DNA of 31,099 nt from JADCCX01 sp031378805 (GCA_031378805.1 JANNEO010000072.1:1-31099), one strand, 5' to 3'. Numbered from the stretch's first letter, positions 1 to 9,435 are shown. The notes: generated by a model not told the origin, from the sequence alone. A program made the numbers and translations.

Positions 1-3000
1 GCCCAGTGGTTCGTCGTGTCGGACCTTGGCCTGACAAGCTTCTCCTCCGGCGAAGGTGTGCATGTGCTGGTGCGTTCGCTGGCTGATGCCGCGCCGCTGC
101 GCAATGTCGAGGTGCAACTGCTGGCGAAAAGCAACGAAATCCTGGGCACGGCCACCACCGATGCCAACGGACAGGCACGGTTCGACGCGGGCCTGGCGCG
201 GGGCAAGGGTGGCCTCGCGCCCGGACTGATCACGGCACGTGCGGGCGAGGATTATGGCTTCCTCGACCTCAAGCAATCCGCATTTGATCTCACGGACCGC
301 GGCGTCAAGGGCCGCATCGCGCCAGAAGGTCTGGACGCCTTCCTCTACGCCGAGCGCGGGGTCTATCGCTCGGGTGAGACGGTGTTCCTGACGGCGCTCG
401 CCCGTGATGCCAAGGGTATTGCCGTCACCGGCCTGCCGCTGACGCTTGTCACACGGCGTCCCGATGGCGTGGAGTATCGTCGCCAGGCGGTGGAGGACCA
501 GGGCGGTGGCGGACGGGCGTTGTCGATTCCGCTCGTCGGTGGTGCCTCGACCGGCACATGGCGCGTGCAGGCCTACGCCGATCCCAAGGGCAGCCCGATC
601 GGCGAGACCAGCTTTCTGGTCGAGGATTATGTGCCCGAACGCCTCGATGCTGATGTGAAGGCCAAGCGCACGGCCCTGCGCTCGGGCGAACCCGCCGAGA
701 TCGATGTGGAAGCCCGCTATCTCTATGGCGCACCCGGTGCTGATCTGGAGGTCGGCGGCTCCGTGACCGTGCGGGCCGCCAGCGAGCACGCCATCCCTGG
801 CCTTAAGGGCTATCAGATCGGCCTGACCGACGAGAAGGTCGAGGCGGTCAAGAACGACATCGACGACAAGGCCACCACGGACGCGCGTGGACGGGCAAGC
901 CTCGGCATCACGCTGACAGAGCCTGAGACGACGCTGCCGCTGGAGGCCGAAATCGCGCTGACGATTTCCGAGAATGGCGGGCGGGGCATCAACCGCTCCA
1001 TCACACTGCCCATCTTGCCCAAGGGCAATGTGCTGGGCGTCAAGGCGCTGTTCGAGGATGGCACACTTGGCGACGGCCAGACCGCGACCTTCGACGTGGT
1101 GATGGCGACCGGCGAGGGACGTCGCCTCGTCCGCACAGGCGTGAAATGGACACTGTCGCGCGTGCAGCGCAACTACCAGTGGTTCTTCCAGGATGGCCGC
1201 TGGAACTACGAGGCCGTGAAGCGCACCCGGCGCGTCTCCGATGGCGAGGTCGCTCTCGCGGTGGACAGTCCGGCACGCATCGAGGCCAAGGTCGGGTGGG
1301 GAACCTATCGCCTGGATGTCCGCGCCGAGGGCAGCGACAGCGCCGAAACATCGATCACGTTCGACGTGGGCTATGTGGCTGAAGCCAAGGCCGACACGCC
1401 TGATGTGCTGGAGGTCAGCCTCGACAAGGCGGCCTACGCGGACAGCGAGACCATGCAGGTGCGCCTGGCCCCTCGCTTCGCGGGCAAGGCGACCATCGCT
1501 GTCATCAGCGATCGCGTGCATCAGTTGCAGACCATCGATCTGCCGGAAGGCGGCGCGACGGTGCCCGTGCGCATCGCTGCCGAATGGGGTGCCAGCGCCT
1601 ATGTCGTGGCGCTTGCCCATCGCCCGCTGGACGCCCGCGCCCAGCGTATGCCTGGCCGTGCCATCGGCGTTTCGTGGTTTTCCATCGGCAGGGAGGCCCG
1701 CACCTTGAAGGTTGAAACCGGCGCACCGCAGATGATCCGCCCGCGTGGCAGGCTGGAACTGCCGGTGAAGATCAGTGGTCTTGCTGCGGGTGAGGAAGCC
1801 CATGTCACGGTTGCTGCTGTCGATATCGGCATCCTCAACCTGACGAAGTATCAGCTGCCCAACCCCACCGAGCACTATTTCGGCCAGCGCCAGCTCGGCG
1901 GCGAATGGCGTGATCTCTACGGATTCCTGATCGATGGTATGCAAGGCACCAAGGGTGCTTTCCGCTCTGGTGGTGATTCCACCGCGACAACTAACACGGC
2001 GGACAAGCCGACGCAGGAGCCGTTCGCCCGCTATTCCGGTGTGGTGAAGGTCGGCGCGGATGGCATGGCGCGTGTCGCCTTCGATGTGCCTGCATTCAAC
2101 GGCGGAGCCCGCGTCATGGCAGTGGCCTGGACCAAGTCTCAGGTCGGTCAGGTGTCATCGGATGTCTTCATCCGCGATCCTGTCGTGGTGCAAGCAACAT
2201 TGCCACGCTTTCTCGCGGTGGGGGACCGTTCGCGGTTTCATGTCGAGATCAATAACATCGAGGGGGAGGTTGGCGACTACAGTCTTGATGTCGACGTCAA
2301 GGGGCCTGTGACGGTTGGCTCCGAGGCTGCGCGCCGCACCATCCGCCTCGTCAAGGGACAGAAGACACAGGTCACGATCCCGGTGACCTCCGCCGGGCTT
2401 GGCACAGCAACCTTCGGCCTGCGGCTGACCGGCGGCGGCCATGACTTGAGCCAGGAAGTGCGCGTCAAGGTGCTGCCAAGCAACCAGGCCATTGCCAACC
2501 GCAGTGTCAGGCCGATCCCCGGTGGTGGCAGCATCACCCTTTCGAGCGACCTGCTGAACGACATGGTGCCGGGTTCCGGCAGCGTGGCGGTCACGGTTTC
2601 GCCCTTCGCGGCACTGGATGTCGCGGCGCTTCTCAAGGCGCTGGACCGCTATCCCTATGGTTGCACCGAACAGACCGTCAGCCGGGCGCTGCCGCTGCTC
2701 TATGTCAACAAGCTGGCGAGCCTCGAGCATCTCGCACTCGACGACGCGGCAGAAACGCGCGTGCAGGCCGCTATCGACAAGGTACTGTCGCGGCAAGGCT
2801 CCAATGGAGCTTTCGGGTTGTGGGGCGTGGGTGGCGACGATCTGTGGCTCGATGCCTTTGTCACGGATTTTCTGACGCGCTCCCGCGAGGCTGGCCGTGC
2901 CGTGCCGGCTGTGGCGTTCAACCTGGCGCTGGACCGACTGCGCAATCAGGTCGTCAACACCGGCACCATCCGCGCCGAGGAGGCGTCAGGTGTTGCCTAT

Positions 3001-4017
3001 GCCCTGTATGTGCTGGCCCGCAACGGCAGGCCGATCATGGGTGACCTGCGCTATCTCAGCGACAACAAGCTGAAGGAATTCACTTCGCCTATGGCCAAGG
3101 GGCACCTGGGTGCAGCACTCGCCCTGCTGGGTGACAGGGGGCGCTCTCGCACCGCCCTGGGCGAAGCCGTCACGACGCTGATCGGTTTGCGTGACGATGG
3201 TCTGTCGCGTCCGGACTATGGCTCCCGACTGCGCGATGGCAGTGGCTTGCTGGCGTTGCTTGCGGAATCCAATGCCGAGCGGGCCGAACTCGTGCGTGTC
3301 TCTTCAGAGGTTGAAAGCGCCCGCAACGGCGTACGCTTCTCCTCGACCCAGGAACAGACCTGGATGGTGATGGCCGCCCAGGCGCTGGCCAAGGAGACCG
3401 AGACATTCCAGCTTGTGGTGGATGGAACGCCCCGCACAGGGGCGCTGTACCGGACCTGGCGCGAGGCGGATCTGGAAGCCAGGCCCATCGTCATCCATAA
3501 CCCCGGCCCGAACGCGGCCCGTGCCGTGATCACCGTGTCGGGGGCGCCGCTGGAGCCGCTTCCTGCGCTCGATCAGGGCTTCAGGATCGACCGTGCGATC
3601 TACACCATGAAGGGCAAGCCCGTGGCCTGGACCGAACTCAAGCAGAATGAGCGCTACGTTGTGCATCTCAAGCTTGCGGAGCCCAAGGCGAATTACGGCA
3701 AGGTGCTTGTGGTCGATCCGCTCCCCGCCGGACTCGAGATCGAAAATCCGAACCTCACCGAGGGCGTCACGACTGACGGCCTGGAGTTCACCAAGACCGA
3801 TCTGGCACCGGTCCATTCAGAGGCGCGTGACGACCGTTTCGTCGCGGCCTTTGACCGGCTCGCCTCCCAGAAGCCCGAGTTCAGCGTGACGTATGTCGTG
3901 CGGGCCGTGACGCCTGGGCGCTATGTGCATCCCGGCGCGGCGGTGGAGGACATGTACCGGCCAGACCGCTTTGGACGAGGAGCGTCCGGCACGGTCGAAG
4001 TGCTGTCAGCGCGATGA
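1..4017 (+). CDS. Alpha-2-macroglobulin family protein (YfhM-like), 5' end outside window
   Basis: This is the C-terminal 1338 residues of a bacterial alpha-2-macroglobulin, an envelope protein thought to trap foreign proteases in the periplasm. The frame is open to the left edge (A-Q-W-F-V-V-S-D), so the true start, signal peptide or lipobox and first domains are outside. A macroglobulin-type segment with Y-R-S-G-E-T lies near nt 349-390. The central A2M domain has LPRFLAVGD near nt 2200-2225. The thioester domain has Y-G-C-T-E-Q, with Cys at nt 2662-2664 and Gln at 2671-2673. The intact C-x-E-Q motif is the internal thioester of YfhM-type proteins, which the YfaS type lacks. A C-terminal receptor-like domain follows. 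The stop overlaps the start of pbpC by 4 bp (ATGA), the classic pairing with penicillin-binding protein 1C. The family is certain; the protease-trap role comes from family knowledge. Confidence 0.95.
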   Translation, partial: AQWFVVSDLGLTSFSSGEGVHVLVRSLADAAPLRNVEVQLLAKSNEILGTATTDANGQARFDAGLARGKGGLAPGLITARAGEDYGFLDLKQSAFDLTDRGVKGRIAPEGLDAFLYAERGVYRSGETVFLTALARDAKGIAVTGLPLTLVTRRPDGVEYRRQAVEDQGGGGRALSIPLVGGASTGTWRVQAYADPKGSPIGETSFLVEDYVPERLDADVKAKRTALRSGEPAEIDVEARYLYGAPGADLEVGGSVTVRAASEHAIPGLKGYQIGLTDEKVEAVKNDIDDKATTDARGRASLGITLTEPETTLPLEAEIALTISENGGRGINRSITLPILPKGNVLGVKALFEDGTLGDGQTATFDVVMATGEGRRLVRTGVKWTLSRVQRNYQWFFQDGRWNYEAVKRTRRVSDGEVALAVDSPARIEAKVGWGTYRLDVRAEGSDSAETSITFDVGYVAEAKADTPDVLEVSLDKAAYADSETMQVRLAPRFAGKATIAVISDRVHQLQTIDLPEGGATVPVRIAAEWGASAYVVALAHRPLDARAQRMPGRAIGVSWFSIGREARTLKVETGAPQMIRPRGRLELPVKISGLAAGEEAHVTVAAVDIGILNLTKYQLPNPTEHYFGQRQLGGEWRDLYGFLIDGMQGTKGAFRSGGDSTATTNTADKPTQEPFARYSGVVKVGADGMARVAFDVPAFNGGARVMAVAWTKSQVGQVSSDVFIRDPVVVQATLPRFLAVGDRSRFHVEINNIEGEVGDYSLDVDVKGPVTVGSEAARRTIRLVKGQKTQVTIPVTSAGLGTATFGLRLTGGGHDLSQEVRVKVLPSNQAIANRSVRPIPGGGSITLSSDLLNDMVPGSGSVAVTVSPFAALDVAALLKALDRYPYGCTEQTVSRALPLLYVNKLASLEHLALDDAAETRVQAAIDKVLSRQGSNGAFGLWGVGGDDLWLDAFVTDFLTRSREAGRAVPAVAFNLALDRLRNQVVNTGTIRAEEASGVAYALYVLARNGRPIMGDLRYLSDNKLKEFTSPMAKGHLGAALALLGDRGRSRTALGEAVTTLIGLRDDGLSRPDYGSRLRDGSGLLALLAESNAERAELVRVSSEVESARNGVRFSSTQEQTWMVMAAQALAKETETFQLVVDGTPRTGALYRTWREADLEARPIVIHNPGPNAARAVITVSGAPLEPLPALDQGFRIDRAIYTMKGKPVAWTELKQNERYVVHLKLAEPKANYGKVLVVDPLPAGLEIENPNLTEGVTTDGLEFTKTDLAPVHSEARDDRFVAAFDRLASQKPEFSVTYVVRAVTPGRYVHPGAAVEDMYRPDRFGRGASGTVEVLSAR

Positions 4018-6110
4018 ACAGGGCAGCAACCCTTTCCTTCTCCCCCCGGAGAAGGAAAAGCCTGCTTGCGCTCTTATCCTTGCTGATCCTTGCTCCTCTT
4101 GTGGCGTTCACGCTCGCCTGGCTGCGCCTTCCCCCGCTTGATCTTGCACCCACAGCCGAGCGCTCGCCCATCGTGCTGGACCGCAACGGCCAGCTCTTGC
4201 GCGCCTTCACCATGCCGGATGGGCGCTGGCGGATGCCGACCACGGTGGAGGATGTCGATCCACGGTATGTGTCGATGCTGCTGGCCTTCGAGGACAAGCG
4301 CTTCCGCAGCCATTTTGGCGTCGATCCGCTGGCAATCGTTCGGGCGACTGTGCAATCCCTGCGCCACGGTCGGGTCGTGTCGGGCGGCTCGACGATCACC
4401 ATGCAGGTGGCGCGGCTGATCGAACCGCGCCCCGAGCGCACGACTGCTGCCAAGCTTCGGCAGATGGCCCGGGCCATCGAGCTGGAACGGCACTTTTCGA
4501 AAGATGATATTCTCTCGCTGTATCTCTCGCTGGCACCCTTCGGCGGCAACATCGAGGGCATTCGTGCCGCAAGTTTCGCTTATTTCGGCAAGGATGCGCG
4601 GCGGCTTTCGCATGGCGAGGCAGCGACACTGGTGGCGCTGCCGCAGGCCCCTGAAATGCGCAGGCCCGACCGTTTCGCACAGAGGGCGATCAATGGCCGC
4701 AACCGCGTGCTTGCGGTCGCGGCCCGCGCCAGCGTGATTCCCGAAGGTGAGAGGCAACACGCGCTTGGCGAGGCGATGCCAACCGTGCGCAAGCTCTTCC
4801 CCATGCTGGCGGCGCACGCAGCGGAAGCCGTTGTGCGGGAGCATCCAACACGGCGCATCCACCGCCTCAGCATCGATGCGGGTTGGCAAGCAACGCTGGA
4901 GACACTGGCTCGGGAGCGGGCGGAGCAGCTTGGTCCCAAGCTCTCCACAGCCATCATGGTGGTTGAACAAGCGACCGGCGCGATCCGCGCCAGCGTTGGC
5001 GGCGCCGGATATTTCGCGGACGAGCGTGCAGGCGCCATGGACCTGACGCAGGCGTTGCGCTCTCCAGGATCGGCACTGAAGCCGTTCATTTACGCCATGG
5101 CCTTCGAGGAGGGCATCGCCCACCCCTCGACCGTGCTTGAGGATCGTCCGCATCGCTATGGTCTTTATGCACCTGAGAATTTCGACCAGACCTTCCAGGG
5201 CACGATCACGGCGAAGAAGGCGCTGCAACTTTCGCTGAATGTACCCGCGGTCGACCTGTTGTCCGCTGTTGGCCCGCAGCGGTTTGTCTCTCGTATGCGC
5301 AGCGTCGGTGCCGGTCTGGCCATGCCGCCCGAAGGAGCACCGGGTCTGGCAATCGGACTTGGCGGGGTTGGCATCACGCTGCGCGATCTCACCCGTCTCT
5401 ATGCCGGCCTGGCAAGGGGAGGGGAGGCAACACCCTTGCGGATGCTCCATGAACAGACGGCAACGGAAGACGAGTTCGCTCGCATCGTCGATCCGGTTCC
5501 CGCCTGGTATGTCGCCGACGCGTTGCTGGGTGCGCAGCCGCCACAGAACGCGCAAGCCAACCGCATCGCCTACAAGACAGGGACATCCTACGGGTATCGT
5601 GATGCATGGTCGGTGGGTTTCGACCGCAAGCACACCATCGGCGTATGGGTGGGCCGAGCGGACAATGCGGCCGTTCCAGGGCTGGTGGGGAGGCTGGTGG
5701 CCGCGCCGATTCTGTTCGATGCCTTCTCCCGCATCGGCACGGAGCCTGGTATCGGGCCGCGCCCGGCGGATGCCATCGTGGCGGGAACCCACGAGTTGCC
5801 TTTGCCGCTGCGCCACATGCGGCGCGACCTCCCCAAGACCACGCTTGCCATTGCGTCGGCCAGCCTGAAACTTGCCTTTCCGCCCGATGGCTCGCGGCTG
5901 GAGCTTCCGCAGCGCACTGACGAGCCTGGTCTTGCGCTGAAGATCACGGGCGGCAGGCCACCCTTCACCGCATTTCTCAACGGTCGTCCTGTGGCGGCCT
6001 CCGCATCAAGACGCACGCTGCATGTCACGCCGGATGGTGCAGGCTTTACCCGCATTTCCATCATGGATGGTTCCGGCGAAACCGACAGCGTGACGGTGCG
6101 CCTTCAGTGA
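4014..6110 (+). CDS. pbpC: Penicillin-binding protein 1C (bifunctional glycosyltransferase/transpeptidase)
   Basis: A 698-residue class A penicillin-binding protein that polymerises and crosslinks peptidoglycan. A short basic N-terminus leads into one membrane segment (about residues 15-37). The family-51 glycosyltransferase domain has E93 in F-E-D-K-R-F and the G-G-S-T-I-T-M-Q motif. The transpeptidase domain carries S353-A-L-K356, S407-L-N409 and K521-T-G523, so all catalytic boxes are intact. The last ~90 residues match the penicillin-binding protein 1C C-terminal beta domain. Length is close to the usual 700-780. The start is coupled to the upstream macroglobulin stop (ATGA). An inverted repeat lies in codons 7-15, within the basic stretch before the membrane segment. 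The gene converges on the M81 peptidase gene with a 10-bp gap and no visible terminator. Confidence 0.97.
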   Translation: MNRAATLSFSPRRRKSLLALLSLLILAPLVAFTLAWLRLPPLDLAPTAERSPIVLDRNGQLLRAFTMPDGRWRMPTTVEDVDPRYVSMLLAFEDKRFRSHFGVDPLAIVRATVQSLRHGRVVSGGSTITMQVARLIEPRPERTTAAKLRQMARAIELERHFSKDDILSLYLSLAPFGGNIEGIRAASFAYFGKDARRLSHGEAATLVALPQAPEMRRPDRFAQRAINGRNRVLAVAARASVIPEGERQHALGEAMPTVRKLFPMLAAHAAEAVVREHPTRRIHRLSIDAGWQATLETLARERAEQLGPKLSTAIMVVEQATGAIRASVGGAGYFADERAGAMDLTQALRSPGSALKPFIYAMAFEEGIAHPSTVLEDRPHRYGLYAPENFDQTFQGTITAKKALQLSLNVPAVDLLSAVGPQRFVSRMRSVGAGLAMPPEGAPGLAIGLGGVGITLRDLTRLYAGLARGGEATPLRMLHEQTATEDEFARIVDPVPAWYVADALLGAQPPQNAQANRIAYKTGTSYGYRDAWSVGFDRKHTIGVWVGRADNAAVPGLVGRLVAAPILFDAFSRIGTEPGIGPRPADAIVAGTHELPLPLRHMRRDLPKTTLAIASASLKLAFPPDGSRLELPQRTDEPGLALKITGGRPPFTAFLNGRPVAASASRRTLHVTPDGAGFTRISIMDGSGETDSVTVRLQ
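4033..4058. repeat. Palindrome inside the 5' coding part of pbpC
   Basis: TTTCCTTCTCC (4033-4043) and GGAGAAGGAAA (4048-4058) are perfect 11-bp arms around a CCCC loop. The core CTTCTCC/GGAGAAG is the same as in the intergenic palindromes at 9436-9453 and 9571-9588. Here it is translated as S-F-S-P-R-R-R-K and would form a hairpin about 20 nt into the pbpC message. Confidence 0.75.
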
Positions 6111-6120
6111 CGCCTCGGCA

Positions 6121-7620
6121 TTAATCGTCGAGCGGATAGATCGGTCTCTTCAGCCTGGTGAAGGTCAGCAGTCTGTTGTCCGAGGTGGTGACACCGATGC
6201 CATCGAGCGTCACCGTCATCTTGCCGATAGGCTCGAATCCCGCCCGGTAGTGGATGCGCGATTTGAGCAGCAGGTATTTGCAGTGGTGGGGGTCGATCCC
6301 GATATGCGTGAAGATGCCGACGTCCCACGGCTCGTGGTGCAGACTCGTCACCACGATCTGCATCATTGAATCCTTGCCACCTGTCTCGAACACGGCGGTC
6401 GGGCCGCTCGTCACCTTTGATCCCGTGTACATCGGCCCGCGCACGGTCCATTCCCCGTCTGTCAGGCGCTTGACCTTGCCCGTGAGGCGCAAGGGTTCGG
6501 CCCGGTGTCCGATCGAGGGCATATCGCTCTTGCCGCCGAGATCGATTGTCACGGTGGCGCCGATGCCAGCCGCCGCCATCGCTTTGACCGCATCCGGATC
6601 ATGGACCGTCGCCACCGCCACGCCGTCGAGCTTCTGGCGCAGAACCTCCTTGATCACCATCATTGAGTCCGAGGTGCCGCCTGAACCGACATTGTCGGCG
6701 TGATCGAGGAGAATCACCGGAAAATTGTTGGCACCCTTGGCGCGGGTCACGGCCTGGGAGAGTTTCTCATGGTTGTAAATCCATTCCTTCCGCTGCTCCT
6801 TGCAGTAGGCGAGGATCTTGTCGCGTGCCTTGTCCGCCTTCTTGCGGTCGCCGTCGGCCACGATCACAACGGACAATCCTGCATCCGGGATGTCGGCCAT
6901 CGGGAATCCACCGAAAACCGACGCCGCCAGAATGCCGGGCTGCTCCTCTGCTTTGCGGGTCATGGCTTGTGCTGTCTTCATCGGTTCATCTGCCGTGCCC
7001 ATGCGCAGGGTCTGCGCCAAGATGCCGGCCTGCCCCCAGGAGATCACGGGTTTCACCTCGCCCGCCATCATGCGCTTGATGATGGCCGCCGTGGTTTGGC
7101 CAACGGCGGCCATGTCAACATGGGGATAATGTTTGTAGCACAGCACCACATCCGCGCTGTCCATCGTCTCCTGGGTCATATTGCCGTGCATATCGAAGGT
7201 CACGCCGATGGGCGTTACCGGGGCCAGCTTTCGGATGGCCGCAAGCAGTGGGCCCTCGCCGCCTTCGTCCATGCCATCGGGCACCATTGCGCCGTGCAAA
7301 TCGAGCAGGATGGCATCGAATGGCCCTTTTGTGCGCGCCGCATCGAGAATGCGCCCCGTGAGATACGCGTAGGCTTCTTGCTGCACATAGCCGCTCGGCA
7401 TCGCTTCCGCCGCCACGGGCGAGATGATCTCGGCGTTCATCTCCTCCGCGAGGTCGATATAGGCCGCGATGGGGTGATTGGTGCCGCGATACGCCGTCAC
7501 CACCGCCTCGTCCTCGTACAGGCCCCACGATTTGAAGCGCTGAAGATCGGTGACAACGGGTGAAAACGTGTTTGTTTCATGCTTCATCATGGCGATGAGG
7601 AAACGGCGGCGGCGGGGCAT
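6121..7620 (-). CDS. M81 family metallopeptidase (MlrC / microcystinase C-like)
   Basis: A 499-residue protein of the M81 family, whose best-known member MlrC cleaves linearised microcystin peptides. Visible family motifs are H14-E-T-N-T-F near the N-terminus, D107-L-H-G, D143-M-H-G-N and K-H164-Y-P-H167, probable zinc-site regions, followed by H-A-D-N-V-G-S-G-G-T-S-D. There is no signal peptide, so it is probably cytoplasmic. The ATG at 7618-7620 is chosen because AAAGG lies 8 nt upstream; a GTG at 7660-7662 would add 14 residues but has no good ribosome site. The gene is divergent from a Dpp/Opp-type ABC importer operon that ends with an M20 peptidase gene, which suggests it hydrolyses an imported peptide or amide. 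The natural substrate cannot be told; a cyanotoxin should not be assumed. Confidence 0.92.
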   Translation of the reverse strand: MPRRRRFLIAMMKHETNTFSPVVTDLQRFKSWGLYEDEAVVTAYRGTNHPIAAYIDLAEEMNAEIISPVAAEAMPSGYVQQEAYAYLTGRILDAARTKGPFDAILLDLHGAMVPDGMDEGGEGPLLAAIRKLAPVTPIGVTFDMHGNMTQETMDSADVVLCYKHYPHVDMAAVGQTTAAIIKRMMAGEVKPVISWGQAGILAQTLRMGTADEPMKTAQAMTRKAEEQPGILAASVFGGFPMADIPDAGLSVVIVADGDRKKADKARDKILAYCKEQRKEWIYNHEKLSQAVTRAKGANNFPVILLDHADNVGSGGTSDSMMVIKEVLRQKLDGVAVATVHDPDAVKAMAAAGIGATVTIDLGGKSDMPSIGHRAEPLRLTGKVKRLTDGEWTVRGPMYTGSKVTSGPTAVFETGGKDSMMQIVVTSLHHEPWDVGIFTHIGIDPHHCKYLLLKSRIHYRAGFEPIGKMTVTLDGIGVTTSDNRLLTFTRLKRPIYPLDD

Positions 7621-7705
7621 TCGAAAGACCTTTGCGGCAGCGCGGAGGATGCGGGCGATCACCTACAATGGTTGTAAAAGCCGCCCGGCGTAAAGCCCCC
7701 AGTAC

Positions 7706-7735
7706 GGGGTGCATTGACAGTTCCTAAAGCACCCC
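7706..7735. promoter_or_regulatory. Candidate operator palindrome between M81 and ABC operon
   Basis: GGGGTGC (7706-7712) and GCACCCC (7729-7735) form a perfect 7-bp inverted repeat with a 16-bp centre. It brackets a TTGACA hexamer at 7714-7719, so a dimeric regulator bound here would cover the likely -35 box of the ABC operon. No regulator gene is in the window. A stem-loop in RNA is the alternative reading. Confidence 0.4.
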
Positions 7736-7742
7736 ATCTAAA
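7714..7742 (+). promoter_or_regulatory. Candidate sigma-70-type promoter of the peptide ABC operon
   Basis: A perfect TTGACA (7714-7719) is followed after 17 bp by TCTAAA (7737-7742), which matches the -10 consensus at four of six positions. The start of the binding-protein gene is at 7829, leaving a leader of about 80 nt. This is prediction by eye only. Confidence 0.4.
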
Positions 7743-7828
7743 TGACACGAGTTAGAGCGACAGGATCGACTGGCATGGGAGTTGCTGGTGATGCGGACCT
7801 GCCGAAACGTCGAGCGAGGGAGTTTTCC

Positions 7829-9421
7829 ATGGATATGAATCGTCGTGACATCATGCTGGGTTCGGCTGCGGTCGCAGCAGCGGCCAGCTTGCCTGGAACA
7901 GCTGTCGCGCAGGCCAAGGGCATCCTCAAGGTCATCCCCCATGCTTCGCTCACCACGCTCGATCCGGTGGGGACCACGGGCTACATCGTCCGCAACCACG
8001 GCTACATGATCTGGGATACGCTTTTCGCCATGAACGAGAAGCTGGAGGTCCAGCCGCAGATGGCGTCAGGCGTCGAGATTTCGCCGGACAAGATGACGTA
8101 TCGCATCAGCCTGCGTGACGGCCTGATCTGGCACGACGACACGGCCGTGACAGCCGATGACTGCGTGTCTTCGCTGATCCGCTGGGGCAAAGTGGATGGC
8201 ATGGGCATCCGCCTCTTCACGTATGTCGACAGCGTGACGGCGGATGGCACCAAGACCATCGTGATCAAGATGAAGAAGCCTTATGGCTTCGTGCTGGAAT
8301 CGATCGGCAAGCTTTCGACCAATGTGCCGTTCATGATGCCCAAGCGCCTGGCGGACAAGCCACCGACAGAGCGGCTGACCGCCAACGAGATGATCGGCTC
8401 CGGGCCCTTCCGCTGGGTTGCCGCCGACTACAAGCCAGGCGCGCGCACGGTCTATGTGCGCAATCCGAAATATGTGCCCCGCAGTGAAGCGGCGTCCAAC
8501 GCATCGGGCGGCAAGAATGTCTTCCTGGAAGGCGTAGAGTGGATCAACTTCCCCGATCCGACCACCGCGCTCAATGCCTTGATGTCAGGCGAGGTCGATT
8601 ATTACGAGCAGGTTCCTGCGGATCTGCTGGCCGTGGTGACGCGCGTGCCGGGCGTGAAGCTGGGCAACTTCAATCCGCTCGGCAATGTTGGCATGGGGCG
8701 GTTCAACCACCTCTCCGCGCCAACCAACAATCCCGGCGTGCGCCGCGCCATCTCGATGGCGATCAACCAGGCTGATGTGCTGAAAGCTGCCATCGGTCAG
8801 GCCGATTACATGCGCGCCTGCCATTCCATCGTGCCGTGCGGCACCACTTTCGAGAGCAAGGTGGCAACCGAAGACATGGGCAAGGGCAATCTCGAGGCGG
8901 CCCGCAAGGTACTGAAGGACAGCGGATACAACGGCGAGAAGATCGTGCTTCTGGCCACCACGGATATCCCAGTCCAGACTGCGATGGCGACGGTCGTGGC
9001 AGACACGCTCAAGCGCCTGGGCATGAATGTCGAGGCGCAGGCCATGGATTGGGCCACGGTGCTGCAGCGCCGCACCAACCGCAACCCGGTCGATCAGGGC
9101 GGCTGGAACATGTTCTTCACCTGGTGGGAGGGTGCCGACGTGCTCGACCCCGTGGTGCAATTCGCCATGTCAGGTGCGGGTGACCGGGCCTGGGTCGGCT
9201 GGGCCAACGACCCGGAGACAGAGGCGCTGCGCACGCAGTTTGCAGAGTCTGGTAGCCTCGACGAAAAGAAGAAACTGGTGGAAGCCATCCAGAAGCGGCA
9301 GTTCGAGACGGGCAATTTCCAGGCGTATCTCGGCCAGTTCTTCATGGCCACCGGCTTCCGCGACAATGTCAGCGGCATCCTCAACGCGCCGCCGTTCTTC
9401 TGGAACATCAAGAAGGCGTAA
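7829..9421 (+). CDS. ABC transporter substrate-binding protein, peptide family 5, Tat-exported
   Basis: A 530-residue periplasmic binding protein of the family-5 extracellular solute-binding type (DppA/OppA/NikA relatives), which captures peptides or similar ligands for the permeases encoded next. The N-terminus has N-R-R-D-I-M-L-G then an alanine-rich hydrophobic stretch ending G-T-A-V-A-Q-A, a twin-arginine style signal with a likely cut after A-Q-A. The mature protein starts with L-K-V-I-P-H-A-S-L-T-T-L-D-P, typical of the family. The ATG at 7829 is preceded by GAGGGAG; the frame extends 29 codons upstream, but those codons lack a ribosome site and would bury the signal peptide. Length fits the usual 500-550. 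It is the first gene of a five-gene run, separated from the permeases by a hairpin-rich spacer. Confidence 0.95.
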   Translation: MDMNRRDIMLGSAAVAAAASLPGTAVAQAKGILKVIPHASLTTLDPVGTTGYIVRNHGYMIWDTLFAMNEKLEVQPQMASGVEISPDKMTYRISLRDGLIWHDDTAVTADDCVSSLIRWGKVDGMGIRLFTYVDSVTADGTKTIVIKMKKPYGFVLESIGKLSTNVPFMMPKRLADKPPTERLTANEMIGSGPFRWVAADYKPGARTVYVRNPKYVPRSEAASNASGGKNVFLEGVEWINFPDPTTALNALMSGEVDYYEQVPADLLAVVTRVPGVKLGNFNPLGNVGMGRFNHLSAPTNNPGVRRAISMAINQADVLKAAIGQADYMRACHSIVPCGTTFESKVATEDMGKGNLEAARKVLKDSGYNGEKIVLLATTDIPVQTAMATVVADTLKRLGMNVEAQAMDWATVLQRRTNRNPVDQGGWNMFFTWWEGADVLDPVVQFAMSGAGDRAWVGWANDPETEALRTQFAESGSLDEKKKLVEAIQKRQFETGNFQAYLGQFFMATGFRDNVSGILNAPPFFWNIKKA

Positions 9422-9435
9422 CTTGCCGACGCCCG

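Noticed and set aside
4074..5816. 580-residue open frame on the minus strand
   Set aside because: It lies wholly inside pbpC, whose catalytic motifs are intact; long antisense frames are expected in GC-rich coding DNA.
6700..7563. 287-residue plus-strand frame opposite the M81 gene
   Set aside because: It mirrors the M81 coding sequence with histidine-rich, low-sense composition and no ribosome site.
7620..7662. Longer GTG start for the M81 peptidase
   Set aside because: It lacks a ribosome site and adds a non-conserved tail; the ATG at 7620 has AAAGG at good spacing.
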